Source: an uncultured Acetatifactor sp.
GTDB taxonomy: Bacteria; Bacillota; Clostridia; Lachnospirales; Lachnospiraceae
Direction of reading: 5' to 3'
DNA length: 64,000 nt
NCBI GenBank assembly: GCA_910577185.1
Contig: CAJTLR010000001.1
Location: 17,440-81,439, forward strand
The notes under the pieces are model-generated. The model was not told the DNA's origin, did not search any database, and was given only the letters and a program-made list of their open reading frames with translations. The position numbers were made by a program, and so were the translations under genes. Positions 45,207 through 56,100 of this stretch are shown one piece after another (the stretch's first letter is position 1; each line of letters begins with the position of its first letter).

Positions 45207-45366
45207 AGCCATGAAATTATTCTTTCAACAGTTGGGCTTTCTGGCCTCATATTATGTTCTAATTATAACGTAGATAAAGGATTTTTCGGCTTATTCCATA
45301 TTTATATAGTAAGCGCCAAATATTCCTGCGGACTTTCTAATCTTCTGGATTCCTCTATCATTGTAA

Positions 45367-45672
45367 ATGAAATTAGACTATTTCAAAATGAATGCTGCGC
45401 ATCCTTTTAGGGAAAGCAACGGAAGGAGCACACGTATTTGGCTGGATTTGATTTTGAAAAAGGAATTAAATTTCGTTGTGGACTGGAACCGGGTTGACAA
45501 GGAGGACTATTTACTGGCCATGGAAAGAAGTCCTGTTAAAGATGTGGAAATTAAAGTTTTACTGAAGAATGCATTAACCGGCCAGACAGATAATAGGGAA
45601 ATATACATGAAAGGCATTGCTGTCAGCTATTACTATGAGGGACATAATTCCTTTAAGACAGAAGAGCTGTAG
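45367..45672 (+). pseudogene. fic: 5'-truncated Fic-family gene
   Basis: The frame 45367-45672 encodes the C-terminal part of a Fic (AMP-transferase) protein: [18 protein letters not shown] is the active-site loop, followed by [10 protein letters not shown] and [15 protein letters not shown]. The loop matches HPFx(D/E)GNGR except that the first glycine is serine. About two thirds of a normal Fic protein is missing upstream, and the frame 45189-45410 in another phase is not recognisable. It is probably inactive debris next to mazEF. The gap 45673-45879 after it shows nothing convincing. Confidence 0.72.
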
Positions 45673-45879
45673 GAGAATGGCATAGGAAAGCCGTGCACAT
45701 GTGCGATAAGCATCATTTTGCGAGTTTTGGGATTCTGTGGTGCATAAATGCCTTGCCATGATATGGGAAAACAGATATAATGGATTTAGCGGCTGCATGT
45801 CCGCGGGGACTCTGTGAGAGACCTGCAGCCATGCTGCGGGAATGCATCATGCAGGGTGAAAGGAAGGAAACAGACCGTT

Positions 45880-46683
45880 ATGAGCGAAGTGGAGATTGTG
45901 AAGAAAAATTATGATGATGACCCTGAGGCAGAGTGGAGACGCCTGGAGGGATATCATTTTGAATTTGAGATTACGAAACATATGATGGACAGGTATCTGA
46001 AGAAAGGAAAGGTGCTGGATATCGGCGGCGGACCGGGCAGGTACAGTATTTATCTGGCGAAGCTGGGATATGATGTGACGCTGGTTGATTTAAGCGATGG
46101 AAACGTGGCGTTTGCGAAAGCAAAGGCCCGGGAGTGCGGCGTATCCATTGAGGCGTACGCCTGTGATGCCAGGGATTTATCAGGGCTGAACCTGGGCGAG
46201 TATGACAATGTACTGTTGATGGGACCTTTGTATCATCTGTTTCAGGAATCCCACCGGGAAAAATGCGTGGAAGAAGCGAAAAAACATTTGAAAAAAGACG
46301 GTGTTTTGTTTGCCTCGTTTATCTCCATTACGGGGGGCCTCAATTATTATCTGGACGAATGTCCGGCGGAGCTGGTCAATGAGCCGGCAATGGACTTATT
46401 TGACCGCATGGAAGCAGATGAGACATGGAGCGGGACGGCTTTTACGGAGGCCACTTTTATCAACAATCTGGAGATACTGCCCTTTTTCGAGAGACTTGAT
46501 TTTGAAAAACTTGCGCTGTTCGGGCAGGAAGGAATCACTGCCACACGGCTCAGTTATCTGGAACAATGCAGTCCGCAGGTCAGGGAGAAGTATCTGGAAC
46601 TGTCATTGCGGCTGTGCGAGAATCCCCAATATTTTGCCTACAGCACTCATATGATGTACATTGGCAGGAGGAAGACGGAATAA
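45880..46683 (+). CDS. Class I SAM-dependent methyltransferase
   Basis: 267 residues starting at ATG 45880 (AGGAAGG about 12 bases upstream); the open frame begins earlier at 45814, but those residues look non-coding. SAM motif I is VLDIGGGPGRYSIYLA, motif II is VTLVDLSDGNV, and VLLMGPLYHL is the post-II strand, as in ubiquinone-methyltransferase-like and small-molecule methyltransferases. It stands alone between mobile debris and a membrane protein, so no pathway can be inferred. Confidence 0.85.
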   Translation: MSEVEIVKKNYDDDPEAEWRRLEGYHFEFEITKHMMDRYLKKGKVLDIGGGPGRYSIYLAKLGYDVTLVDLSDGNVAFAKAKARECGVSIEAYACDARDLSGLNLGEYDNVLLMGPLYHLFQESHREKCVEEAKKHLKKDGVLFASFISITGGLNYYLDECPAELVNEPAMDLFDRMEADETWSGTAFTEATFINNLEILPFFERLDFEKLALFGQEGITATRLSYLEQCSPQVREKYLELSLRLCENPQYFAYSTHMMYIGRRKTE

Positions 46684-46747
46684 AAGTGCCCGGGGGAAGG
46701 GATTAAAACACTGGTAATCCGATGATTACGGAAAGGACACGGTTGGA

Positions 46748-47332
46748 ATGGAACAGCAGAAACAGTGCCAGGGCACGGGAACGGAGGCAGAACAGCACAA
46801 TCCCATACATGCGCCGATTCCGGGGCTGGGTTTGCGGAGTATGAAGACGGCGCTGGCGGCATTGCTTACGGCGATGCTGTATGCTTTTATTCCCCAAAGC
46901 AATCCCACATTTGCCTGCATCGGGGCGATCTTTGGCATGGGGGCAGATATGCAGGATTCACGCCGCAGCGGGGGAAATCGTTTCTTCGGAACCATCATCG
47001 GCGGCCTGATAGGGCTTCTTTTATACTGGCTGGAGCATCTGATTTATCCGGAAGGATGTTACTGGCTGCGCCTTCCGCTGGTTTTCGGGGGAATCATCAT
47101 TTTGATTTCCCTGTGTGTACTGTTCCGCTGGCCGGGAGGTGTCCAGCCGGGCGGGGTGGTGCTTTGCATTATTTTGTTCAATACGCCGGCCCATCATATT
47201 GACTACGCTGTCAGCAGGATGATTGATACCGGTGTGGGTGTGGTGATTGCCCTGGCAGTGAATTACCTGCTTCCCAGGGAAAGGCTGGAACACTGGTTTC
47301 GTCTGGACCGGACGGAGAAGCGGGAAAAATAA
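46748..47332 (+). CDS. Aromatic-acid-exporter-like (FUSC/DUF939) membrane protein
   Basis: 194 residues with a hydrophilic N-terminus and about four or five membrane segments (starting at TALAALLTAMLYAFI, then FGTIIGGLIGLLLYWL, LVFGGIIILISLCVLF, VVLCIILFNTP and TGVGVVIALAVNYLL). FACIGAIFGMGADMQDSRRSGGNRFFGTI, of which QDSRRSGGNR is the key part, matches the ArAE_1/FUSC N-terminal pattern. It lacks the long cytoplasmic domain of larger homologues. Probably an efflux-type or envelope protein; substrate unknown. Confidence 0.75.
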   Translation: MEQQKQCQGTGTEAEQHNPIHAPIPGLGLRSMKTALAALLTAMLYAFIPQSNPTFACIGAIFGMGADMQDSRRSGGNRFFGTIIGGLIGLLLYWLEHLIYPEGCYWLRLPLVFGGIIILISLCVLFRWPGGVQPGGVVLCIILFNTPAHHIDYAVSRMIDTGVGVVIALAVNYLLPRERLEHWFRLDRTEKREK

Positions 47333-47458
47333 TTGCAAAAGCAAAAAAATGCCGGCTGAAAGCTGTGGGCAGCAGGCAAAAAAGCAGCGGAAGAGCCGGA
47401 AGCTGAATTTCGCTGCGAAAGACATACGCGGCAGGAATATTTCAGGAAGAGGTTTACA

Positions 47459-50446
47459 ATGGGAACAGACAGAAAGAGAGAATTAAAGTTTTTCAGAAAA
47501 ATGCGGAATAATATTGTGGTACTTGCGGTAGTGATTCTGGTGATACTGCTCTGTACCTATATTTTGCGAAATTCCCTGATGGAGAATGCCAACAAGATGG
47601 GGCTTACACTGGTGGAAAATTATTCCACGTCAGAAGAGAGCAATATGCGTGCCTGTGAGGTGATTCTGACCATCAGTGCAAATTATATCGAAGAAAGGGA
47701 AAATAATAATGTCTCCCTGGAAGAACTGAGGGAAGGGCTGTATCCCTTCATGAACGGCCTTACGGATCTGTATGGGGTGGAAAACATTCAGATTTACGGC
47801 AAAGCCATGGGCGGAACGGAGATGATATCCAATGATCCCAGGATTGAAGCCCTGAAGGACTATGGTGTCACGGATACGGATTATTATAAGGGCGCCATGG
47901 CTGCCGGAGGGGATATATATATTTCTCCGGCTTATATAGATACGGTGACAGGCCAGTCTGTGGTCACCATGTGCAAGTCCATTCCTTCCACGGGAAGCTT
48001 CCTGGCCATAGACCTGAAGTTCTCCTATTTTGAAATGAATAATGAAAACCTCACGCTGCCTCCCAATGCATCTTATTATCTCCTTGGCAGTGAGGGAAAG
48101 CTGATATATTACAAAACTTCCCTGAACCATAAGTATGAAGAATTTCAGGAACTGGTCAATGGCTTCATGGCGCAGGTGGATGTGGGGCAGGGCAACCAGC
48201 TGCTGGAAAATGTGGAGGCCATGGATGGGGCCAGGCGCAACATTTATTTCCATCATATGGATAACGGCTGGACGGCCATTCTGACCATGCCGGAGGAAGA
48301 GATTCTTTCCGGGGTGGATACTTTCAATTACATCAGCCTTATGCTGATTCTGTTTGGGGTCGTCATGGTGGCGGCGCAGACTGTCTGGGACCATGCCCAT
48401 GATAAGCAGAACCGGGAGCTTATGGAAGAGCGGAACCGGATGGCGGAGCGGAACCGGGTGTACCAGAATGCCATGAATGGAACGGCACGGGCATACCGGG
48501 CCATCTACTATATTGATATCACGGATCGCCGTTTTGAAATGCTTTATCCCCACCGGGGAAAAGTTTCGGAGTCAGGCGACTATGACCTGGATTTTATGGC
48601 AAGCAGGATTGACACGGGGATTATTGCGGAAGAATACAGTCAGGAAGTGCGGGAATTCTTTGACCTGGATACCATGGTAAAGAAACTTGAGACCCAGGAC
48701 CATGTGGAACTGCAGTATAAAAGAATGACAGGGGATGGCAATTATGAATGGTGTTCTTCCGTCATTACGGCGGCGGAAATGAAAGAAGGGCATCCGGTGG
48801 CGATTACCCTGACCATACGCAGTATCGACGAGATCATACATAAGGAGGAAGAGCAGAAAGAAGTGCTGGCCCTGGCGGCAGAGAGGGCAGAGACCGCCAA
48901 TCTGGCCAAGAGCGATTTCCTGTCACGCATGAGCCATGATATCCGGACCCCCATGAATGCCATCCTGGGCATGACGGCGGTTGCCTGTATGCATATAGAC
49001 GAAAAAGAACGCGTCATGGATGCCCTTGAAAAAATTACGGTATCCAGTAAACACTTGCTGGGATTGATAAATGAAGTGCTGGATATGAGCAGGATTGAGA
49101 GCGGCAAAGTGCGGCTTTCGGAGAGTGCGTTTAATTTGTCCGACACCATCGAGAGTCTGCTGACAGTGTTCCACTCCCAGATAGAGGCAAAGGGACTGGA
49201 ATTCGGCGTGAATATCTCAAAAATGGATCATGAGGATGTGATAGGAGACGAACAGAGGCTGCAGCAGATCTTCATGAATATCATGGGAAATGCGGTCAAG
49301 TTTACTCCGCCGGGAGGCAGAATCGGCATTCATATTGAAGAGAAGACTTCCCATATCGCCGGCAGCGGCTACTATGAATTCACATTTGAAGACACCGGAA
49401 TCGGCATGGAGAAAGAGTATATTGACACCATCTTTGAACCCTTTTCCCGGGCAGCGGATTCCCGTACAGGCAAAATTGAGGGAACCGGTCTGGGAATGAC
49501 CATTGCAGTCAATATTGCACGGATGATGAACGGAGATATCAAGGTGGAGAGTACCCTGGGCAAGGGGTCCCGGTTTACCGTCAAGGTCTATCTGAAACTG
49601 AATGATATCACCCAGGAAGATATAGATCATTTCGTTTCCCTTCCGGTTCTTGTGGTGGATGACGAGGAGGCGGCCTGTGAAAGTGCCTGCGAGATCCTGG
49701 GAAGCCTTCAGATGGATGCGGAATATGTGCTGGATGGGGACAGCGCTGTCAGGCGTATCCAGGAAGCCAGTGAGGAAGGAAATTCTTTCTCCGTGGTGAT
49801 TCTGGACTGGAAAATGCCGGAGAAAGACGGACTGGAAACGGCAAAGGAAATACGGGATGTGGTGGGGGACGATATTCCCATTATTATTCTGTCCGCCTAT
49901 GACTGGGCAGATATAGAGTCGGAAGCAATTGAAGCGGGTGTGGATGCGTTTATCGAAAAACCGCTGTTTAAATCCAGGCTCACCAAAGTGCTGAAGGACG
50001 TGCTGGGGCTTGCCAGTGAGGAGGAAGCCGCCACGGCCCTTGACACATTCCGGCAGCAGGATTTTTCCGGGAGAAGGGTTCTGCTGGTGGAGGATAATGA
50101 GATCAATATTGAAGTGGCCGCCGAGCTTCTGGGTATTGTGGGTATCCAGGTGGAGCAGGCCCTCAACGGCCGCATTGCCGTGGACACTGTGCTGAAAAAG
50201 GATCCGGGCTATTATGACCTGATTTTCATGGACATTCAAATGCCTGTGATGAACGGATATGAGGCGGCCAGGACCATACGTGCTTCCGGCAGGGAGGATC
50301 TGGAGAAAATTCCCATTGTGGCTATGACGGCAGATGCGTTTGCGGATGATATCCGCAAGTCGGAGGAAGCCGGAATGAACGGACATATTTCAAAACCTGT
50401 GGACATCCAGAAACTAGAAGAGGCGCTGCAGACCTGGATTGTATAG
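47459..50446 (+). CDS. Hybrid sensor histidine kinase with two receiver domains
   Basis: 995 residues. A membrane segment (VVLAVVILVILLCTYIL) starts near residue 20, then an extracellular Cache-like sensor of about 260 residues, a second membrane segment (LMLILFGVVMVAA), and a PAS-like region. The kinase core has SRMSHDIRTPMNAILG with phospho-accepting His493, a GNAVKFTPPGG N-box, and DTGIGM and GTGLGM ATP-lid motifs. Two receivers follow: LVVDDEE with Asp783 in ILDWKMP and LLVEDNE with Asp925 in FMDIQMP. No output domain is attached, so the signal passes by phosphorelay or protein contact. The ligand is unknown. Confidence 0.93.
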   Translation: MGTDRKRELKFFRKMRNNIVVLAVVILVILLCTYILRNSLMENANKMGLTLVENYSTSEESNMRACEVILTISANYIEERENNNVSLEELREGLYPFMNGLTDLYGVENIQIYGKAMGGTEMISNDPRIEALKDYGVTDTDYYKGAMAAGGDIYISPAYIDTVTGQSVVTMCKSIPSTGSFLAIDLKFSYFEMNNENLTLPPNASYYLLGSEGKLIYYKTSLNHKYEEFQELVNGFMAQVDVGQGNQLLENVEAMDGARRNIYFHHMDNGWTAILTMPEEEILSGVDTFNYISLMLILFGVVMVAAQTVWDHAHDKQNRELMEERNRMAERNRVYQNAMNGTARAYRAIYYIDITDRRFEMLYPHRGKVSESGDYDLDFMASRIDTGIIAEEYSQEVREFFDLDTMVKKLETQDHVELQYKRMTGDGNYEWCSSVITAAEMKEGHPVAITLTIRSIDEIIHKEEEQKEVLALAAERAETANLAKSDFLSRMSHDIRTPMNAILGMTAVACMHIDEKERVMDALEKITVSSKHLLGLINEVLDMSRIESGKVRLSESAFNLSDTIESLLTVFHSQIEAKGLEFGVNISKMDHEDVIGDEQRLQQIFMNIMGNAVKFTPPGGRIGIHIEEKTSHIAGSGYYEFTFEDTGIGMEKEYIDTIFEPFSRAADSRTGKIEGTGLGMTIAVNIARMMNGDIKVESTLGKGSRFTVKVYLKLNDITQEDIDHFVSLPVLVVDDEEAACESACEILGSLQMDAEYVLDGDSAVRRIQEASEEGNSFSVVILDWKMPEKDGLETAKEIRDVVGDDIPIIILSAYDWADIESEAIEAGVDAFIEKPLFKSRLTKVLKDVLGLASEEEAATALDTFRQQDFSGRRVLLVEDNEINIEVAAELLGIVGIQVEQALNGRIAVDTVLKKDPGYYDLIFMDIQMPVMNGYEAARTIRASGREDLEKIPIVAMTADAFADDIRKSEEAGMNGHISKPVDIQKLEEALQTWIV

Positions 50447-50514
50447 GGGAATTTTAAGGGACACGGGAAAGCGCGGCAGCGTATTTTCCCAAAACCCGGA
50501 ATCAGGAGCAGAAA

Positions 50515-52149
50515 ATGTACGAATGTCCTAATTGCGCGGGAAATCTGAAGTTTGACATAGCCCGGCAGCAGCTGCATTGTGAATACTGCGGTACCATGAT
50601 GGACCCATATCAGGTTTCCGGGGAAAGGGATGCGGAGGAAAAAGCAGGAGAATACGAGGTCACGGTTTTTACCTGCCCCCAGTGCGGGGGCGAGATTCTG
50701 AGCGAGGACACCACGGCGGCTACATTCTGCAGTTTCTGCGGATCTTCCGCCATTCTGGACAGCCGCATCAGCAAAGGAAAACGGCCCGGTTATATCATTC
50801 CTTTTACCCGGACAAAGGAGGACTGCAGGGAGGCATACAAAAAGATGCTGCGCAGGGCGCCCTTTGTGCCGGACGATATGAAAAAGGAGGCCCAGATTGA
50901 AAAGTTCAGGGGGATTTATATGCCTTTCTGGGTGTATTCCTTTGAAAAAAAGGGGAATATTTCCTTTTCGGGCAAACGTTCCCGCAGGAAAGGAGATTAT
51001 CGGATCACGGATCATTACCGGATAGAATGTGCGGTGGAAGCGGAGTACCATGGGCTGGCCTATGATGCGTCCGCTGCATTTTCGGACAGCCTCAGCAATG
51101 CCATTGGACCCTTTGACTTAAAAGAGGGAAAAACATTCGTGCCGTCTTTTTTAAGCGGCTTCTATGCGGACACCAATGATGTGGAAAGCTATGTTTATGA
51201 GAGGGAAGCACAGGACTTGGTGGTCCGGGATACCGCGTCCTGCCTGGGAAGGGACGCGGTCTGCAGAAAATACCATGTGGGTCAGGACGGGGAGGATTAC
51301 GTACTCAAAAATGCCCTTCTGCCGTCTGAAAGAATGGCGGAGCTGGCCATGCTGCCGGTATGGTTTCTTTCCTGCAAAAGTAAAGACAGGGTCAGCTATG
51401 CGGTGGTCAACGGCCAGACGGGAAAGGCGGCTGCAGACCTGCCTGTGGACAAAAAGAAATATATGCTGGGTTCCCTGCTGCTGGCAGTGCCCCTGTTTTT
51501 TCTGCTGAATCTGTTTTTTACCATAACGCCGGCCAAAATCCTGGTGACGGCGGCGCTGCTGGCTTTGGCCTGTATTCTGATCTCAAACAGACAGATTTCC
51601 CATATTATTTCCAGGGAATCCGGGGAGGATGATAGGGGACTGGCAAGCGTAAAACCGCCTTCCCGTGGGGAGGATGCCGCCGGGAAGAGACGGCGGCCGG
51701 GGATACGGTGGCCGGAGGGCGCCGCGGGGAAAATCATTCTGATGCTGCTGGCGTTTTATCTGTCTGCCCTGGTGCCCGGTATTGTGATTGCCATTGCAGG
51801 GATATTGATGGGAGGCATTCTGCCGTCAGGTGTTGTGGCGGTGATCATTATTACGATTCTGGCGTCCATCTTTTTTGTGCTGCGGAGGGCATTGGGCAAG
51901 CCTTCCGGCAGGAGGTCCGGGAGTCATTTTAAAGAGAAATGGTCCACTCTGGTGAAACCATTTGGGGGGATGATTCTTGCGGTGATCATTCTGATGTGGA
52001 ATCCGGTTTCCGACTGGTTTTACTATATGGGGGCATTTGTGTGTATGGGTCTGGTACTGTGGGCCATTCTGGATATCATAAAGCAGCACAATCTTCTGAC
52101 TACCCGCAGGCTTCCGCAGTTTAACCGGAGGGGAGGTGACCTGCCATGA
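50515..52149 (+). CDS. Zinc-ribbon membrane protein
   Basis: 544 residues. Two zinc ribbons at the N-terminus (CPNC...CEYC at 4-25 and CPQC...CSFC near 60-78) are followed by a soluble domain with GIYMPFWVYSFEKKGN, and LPVWFLSCKSKDR. Then come membrane segments (MLGSLLLAVPLFFLLNLFF, ILVTAALLALACILI, IILMLLAFYLSALVPGIVIA, VVAVIIITILASIFF, MILAVIILM and others). Such proteins are commonly found with TPM-domain partners, as here: the next gene overlaps it by four bases. Function unknown; possibly envelope protein quality control. Confidence 0.75.
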   Translation: MYECPNCAGNLKFDIARQQLHCEYCGTMMDPYQVSGERDAEEKAGEYEVTVFTCPQCGGEILSEDTTAATFCSFCGSSAILDSRISKGKRPGYIIPFTRTKEDCREAYKKMLRRAPFVPDDMKKEAQIEKFRGIYMPFWVYSFEKKGNISFSGKRSRRKGDYRITDHYRIECAVEAEYHGLAYDASAAFSDSLSNAIGPFDLKEGKTFVPSFLSGFYADTNDVESYVYEREAQDLVVRDTASCLGRDAVCRKYHVGQDGEDYVLKNALLPSERMAELAMLPVWFLSCKSKDRVSYAVVNGQTGKAAADLPVDKKKYMLGSLLLAVPLFFLLNLFFTITPAKILVTAALLALACILISNRQISHIISRESGEDDRGLASVKPPSRGEDAAGKRRRPGIRWPEGAAGKIILMLLAFYLSALVPGIVIAIAGILMGGILPSGVVAVIIITILASIFFVLRRALGKPSGRRSGSHFKEKWSTLVKPFGGMILAVIILMWNPVSDWFYYMGAFVCMGLVLWAILDIIKQHNLLTTRRLPQFNRRGGDLP

Positions 52150-52982
52150 GAAAGCTTTTATTCCGGGGGTGGAAATGGGTGTTACGGTTCCGGATTCCCC
52201 TGTGTACAGGAATTTTTTTCCTGGGATGGCTGCTGGCGGGGATGCCGGTATGTCACGGGCAGGAGCCGGAAGAGGGAACCGTTTACAGCAATCCGGATAC
52301 GGGATACCGTGTGGTGCTGGAGGATGACGCAGGGCTGCTCACAAAGGAGGAGCGGGAGGAACTGGCAGCGGTCATGGCGAAGATTACGGCCTATGGGAAT
52401 GTGGCTTTTAAAACCATTGACCAGAATTTCGATTCCACAAGAACGTTTGCGGGGGAGTACTATGGGGACGAGTTTGGCAGGGACAGCGGAACCCTGTTTC
52501 TGATCGACATGGACAACCGCAATATCTGGATTCACAGTGACGGAGCGGTTTACGCAGTGATCACAAAAGCCAATGCGGAGACGGTGACGGACAATGTGTA
52601 CCGGTATGCTTCCGCGGCAGACTATCATGGCTGTGCCATGGAGGCATTCGCAGAGATTTATGCGCTGCTGGAGGGAGAAAGGATTGCCCGTCCCATGAAA
52701 TATATCAGCAATGCCCTGCTGGCGCTGATTCTTGCCATGCTGGTGAATTTTGTGCTGGTCATCTGCTTTACCAGACTGCGGAAGCCCGGGGAAAGGGAAG
52801 TCCTGAAATCCATTCATAGGAAATTTCAATACACGAAACCGGGCGCCACATTCACCTATCAGACGAAGATCTATGATCCGGTATCGGATTCGGGAGGAAG
52901 CAGCGGAGGAGGGAGCAGTGGAGGCGGAAGCGGCGGCAGCACAGGAGGGAGCAGCGGCGGTGGAGGCGGACACAGCTTTTAA
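52146..52982 (+). CDS. TPM-domain (YgcG-like) membrane-anchored protein
   Basis: 278 residues. A positively charged N-terminus and hydrophobic stretch (FRIPLCTGIFFLGWLLAG) form a signal peptide. The TPM domain follows, with LEDDAGLLTKEEREELAAVM and DEFGRDSGTLFLIDMDNR. A membrane segment (ALLALILAMLVNFVLVICF) and a low-complexity Gly/Ser tail ending GGGHSF complete it. This layout is the typical YgcG/TPM form. Overlap with the zinc-ribbon gene indicates a two-gene unit. Confidence 0.88.
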   Translation: MRKLLFRGWKWVLRFRIPLCTGIFFLGWLLAGMPVCHGQEPEEGTVYSNPDTGYRVVLEDDAGLLTKEEREELAAVMAKITAYGNVAFKTIDQNFDSTRTFAGEYYGDEFGRDSGTLFLIDMDNRNIWIHSDGAVYAVITKANAETVTDNVYRYASAADYHGCAMEAFAEIYALLEGERIARPMKYISNALLALILAMLVNFVLVICFTRLRKPGEREVLKSIHRKFQYTKPGATFTYQTKIYDPVSDSGGSSGGGSSGGGSGGSTGGSSGGGGGHSF

Positions 52983-53045
52983 GGAACGGGAAATATATTT
53001 GACGGAAGAACAGGCGGAAAGCAAAAACAGGCAAAAAGAAAAACG

Positions 53046-53071
53046 GGCTGCCACAAATGACTGTGGCAGCC
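53046..53071 (-). terminator. Terminator of the reverse-strand mannosyltransferase gene
   Basis: A perfect 10-bp stem GGCTGCCACA (53046-53055) with TGTGGCAGCC (53062-53071) and a six-base loop lies between convergent genes. Read on the minus strand it is followed by CGTTTTTCTTTTTG, a strong U-tract, so it mainly ends the minus-strand transcript. On the plus strand only a weak T-run follows. Confidence 0.87.
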
Positions 53072-53107
53072 TGTTTCAATGTCCGGATGTATGGGATTTA
53101 TGTAAGG

Positions 53108-56100
53108 TCACTTTGCTGTCAGGACCCAGCTTTTGAACCAGCGCAGGTATTTATCCACAAATTCCGCTTCCACGGGCTGGCCTGACAGCACCGGGAAGAA
53201 CAGGAGGAACAGACCCACCGCCACCGTGCCGTATAGCAGGACCAGGCTTAAGAAGGCCGGGCGGGTGAGCATTTTCTTCCACTGGATAAATGTATACAGG
53301 ATCATCAGCACCACAAACACCACACTGGGGAAGTAGTGGTAGATAAAGGTGATGCGTGTGACAAAAAACCAGGGCAGATACTGTGCCAGATATCCTATTA
53401 CCAGGAAAGCGGCGGTTTTGTCCTTTTTTTTCATCCACAGATAAACCATGTAAATGGCGGCGGGGATACCGGCCCACCACAGGGCGGGATTTCCGAAGGC
53501 GCTGATGCCTTCCCGCAGGCCCATTCCCTCCGCCGGTTTGGTGATGATGCGGGAGTAATACCAGATCGGGCGCTTCAGGATGGGCCATTCATACCATGGG
53601 GAGGAAAAATCGTGGGTGGAATTCAGGCCGCTGTGGTACTGGAACATGGAAGTCTGGTTGTACAGCATCCGGCCCAGGAGTCCCCGGTCCGAATAATCCC
53701 GGAAAGGCAGGTAGGACAGCAGATAGATCAGCGCCGGCACTGCCACAAAGAATACCAGGCAGAAATAGATGGTACGCTTTGTGCTGGGCAGGAAACTGTC
53801 CAGGATATGCCGGTGGGAAATGCCATCCGTGCTGCCGGAAGGCCGTTTCCCGGCGTAGACGTATTCCCGGTATCTTTTATACAGTACGGAAAAGAAAATC
53901 ACGGCCAGACCGCATCCGGCATAGGCTCCCGTCCATTTGCAGGCGATGCCGAATCCCATACACACGCCGCAGGCGCCCAGGGGAAGGAAGGTCTTCTTTA
54001 AGGGGGTGTCATAAAAGCTGAGCCGGCTGTAGCGGTACATAAAATAGTACATCAGGATCACGAAAAAGGTGATGTATACATCTATGGTGGCGATCCTGGT
54101 CTGTGTAAAGTGCATGAAATCAAAGGCAAACAATACACTGGCAAAAGAAGCCAGGAGGGTGTTTTCCGATATCTTTCTGGCAAAAAGATACACTATGGGC
54201 ACCATGGCGATGCCGAAAAGGACGCCCATAATACGCCATCCGAAGGGGTTCATGCCGAATAGGGCCACACCCAGGGAGATCAGGATTTTTCCCATGGGAG
54301 GATGGGTATTCTCGTAGGAGGTGAGGCCGTGGAGAAACTCATAGGCCGTGCGCCCGTGATAAATTTCGTCAAAATACATGCTGTTGCGGTAAGTGCTGGT
54401 GCCCGGATAAAGGTGGGACTCGTCAAACAATCCCTCATATTGTCCGGCAAAACCGGGTGTGAGGATATTGCCTTCCTGGTCCAGAAAGACAAATTCCAGA
54501 ATGGATGCCTGGTTGTCTTCCAGGGTAAGCCGCAAATGGGACAGTCCGGTATCCAGACTCTGGGTCTGCCAGGTGAATACATTTTTCAGGGTGATTTTCC
54601 CGAAAGAAGTCCACTGGGTTTCGTTTTCTTTTTTCCCTTCCAGCGTAAAGTGCCTTTTCTCCCAGGGAGCGATATAATAAGCCAGGGACACCGGCGCCTG
54701 ACCCTGGAAATCCAGCTCTATGGACTGCCCCTGGGTCATGTCATATGCAGTTTCGGGAGCCTGGCGGTCTCCCAGGTCATATAGGGCAAAGCAGGCATAA
54801 ACGGCAGTGATCAGGGCCATGCAGATAAAATCCCCCCGCCGGATGGGCACTGCCGCCGCGGACCCTTCAGGCGCACTGCCGCCGGAACCGCCGCTGCGGA
54901 AGGCGGCAACTCCCCTGGCCCCGCCGGATTTTGCCCTGGGCCTGGAAGAGGAAGATTTTTTTACAGCAGGCCGGTCAGGGAAGAGCCTGGGGAAAGGTGC
55001 ATTTCCACCGGCTTCTGCCGGTGTCCGCCAGTAGGTCCGGAAGACCGAGTGATAAAAAAGCCCCGTGCACACAAGCATCCCCAGGGAAACGGATATAATA
55101 AGAGGGGAGGTCCGGTCATATTCCACGGGATTGTAGAAAAAGAGCACGTCCGCCGTATTGTAAAAATGCAGGACGGAAAAACCGCCGTAGCACAGAAAGA
55201 ACTGCTTGCAGGGCCTGTATAAAAATGCCAGCAGCAGAAGCGTCAGGGCGGGATACAGATAGCGTTCATGCATGCGCACGGAAAACATAAACACGGAAAT
55301 CATCAGCAGGGCCCCCAGAAAAGGATACTTTTCGCGGTCTTTCCGGCTGCGCAGGCTGATCAGAAGGGTCACGGCCACCGCCGCGGCAATGCATGTCCAG
55401 CCGATGACAGAGTAGGGAATGCCCAGAAATGTGTTATCCTGGCTGACCCAGTTTAAACCGAAAAATCCCCAGAAATTATATGCGTTGACCGCGGCGTAAG
55501 GGTAGGATGTCACCGTGCTGAAATACTGTTTCCAGACATGCTCCAGACCGAAGGGAACGCAGAGAAAAACCATGCCCGCTCCCACGGACAGACATTGAAA
55601 AAACAATTGCACAGTCAGGGAGAGCCGCGCGTTTTTTTCTGCCGAAAGAATATGATCCAGCATGCCGGCAAATAATATAGGGGCAAAGAGCAGTGTATGC
55701 GGCTTAATCAGCACGCCCGTGCCAAAGCAGATGAGCGCGGGATACATTTTTCCGCGGATCAGGCTCAGGCACATGATGATTACCAGAAGCGTGAAAATGG
55801 AGTCCACCTGTCCCCAGACGGAAGAATTCAGAATCAGGGCAGGGTTGAAAAAATATGCGGCCGCCACAAAAAAAGCCCCGTACTCCGTGAACTTTTTTTT
55901 CGCTTCCCTATACAGAATCAGCCCGCAGCCCATATCGCAGAGGATGGCGGGGATTTTCAGCAGAAGCAGATGGGGCAGGGAGTAATAGGCCATGCCGGTA
56001 AGGTTCCGGATGGCTCCCAGCAGCCACAAAACATACATGTAGCCCGGAGGATAGTCCGTAAACGTGTCCGGGGAGTAGAACCCGGACGGGCGTACCTGGA

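Noticed and set aside
45189..45410. 73-residue frame before the fic remnant
   Set aside because: It begins inside the mazF terminator, has odd composition, and ends in the decayed fic region in the wrong phase.
47630..50386. Long reverse-strand frames under the histidine kinase gene
   Set aside because: They lack start signals and have His/Cys-rich compositions typical of antisense frames; the plus-strand kinase is complete.
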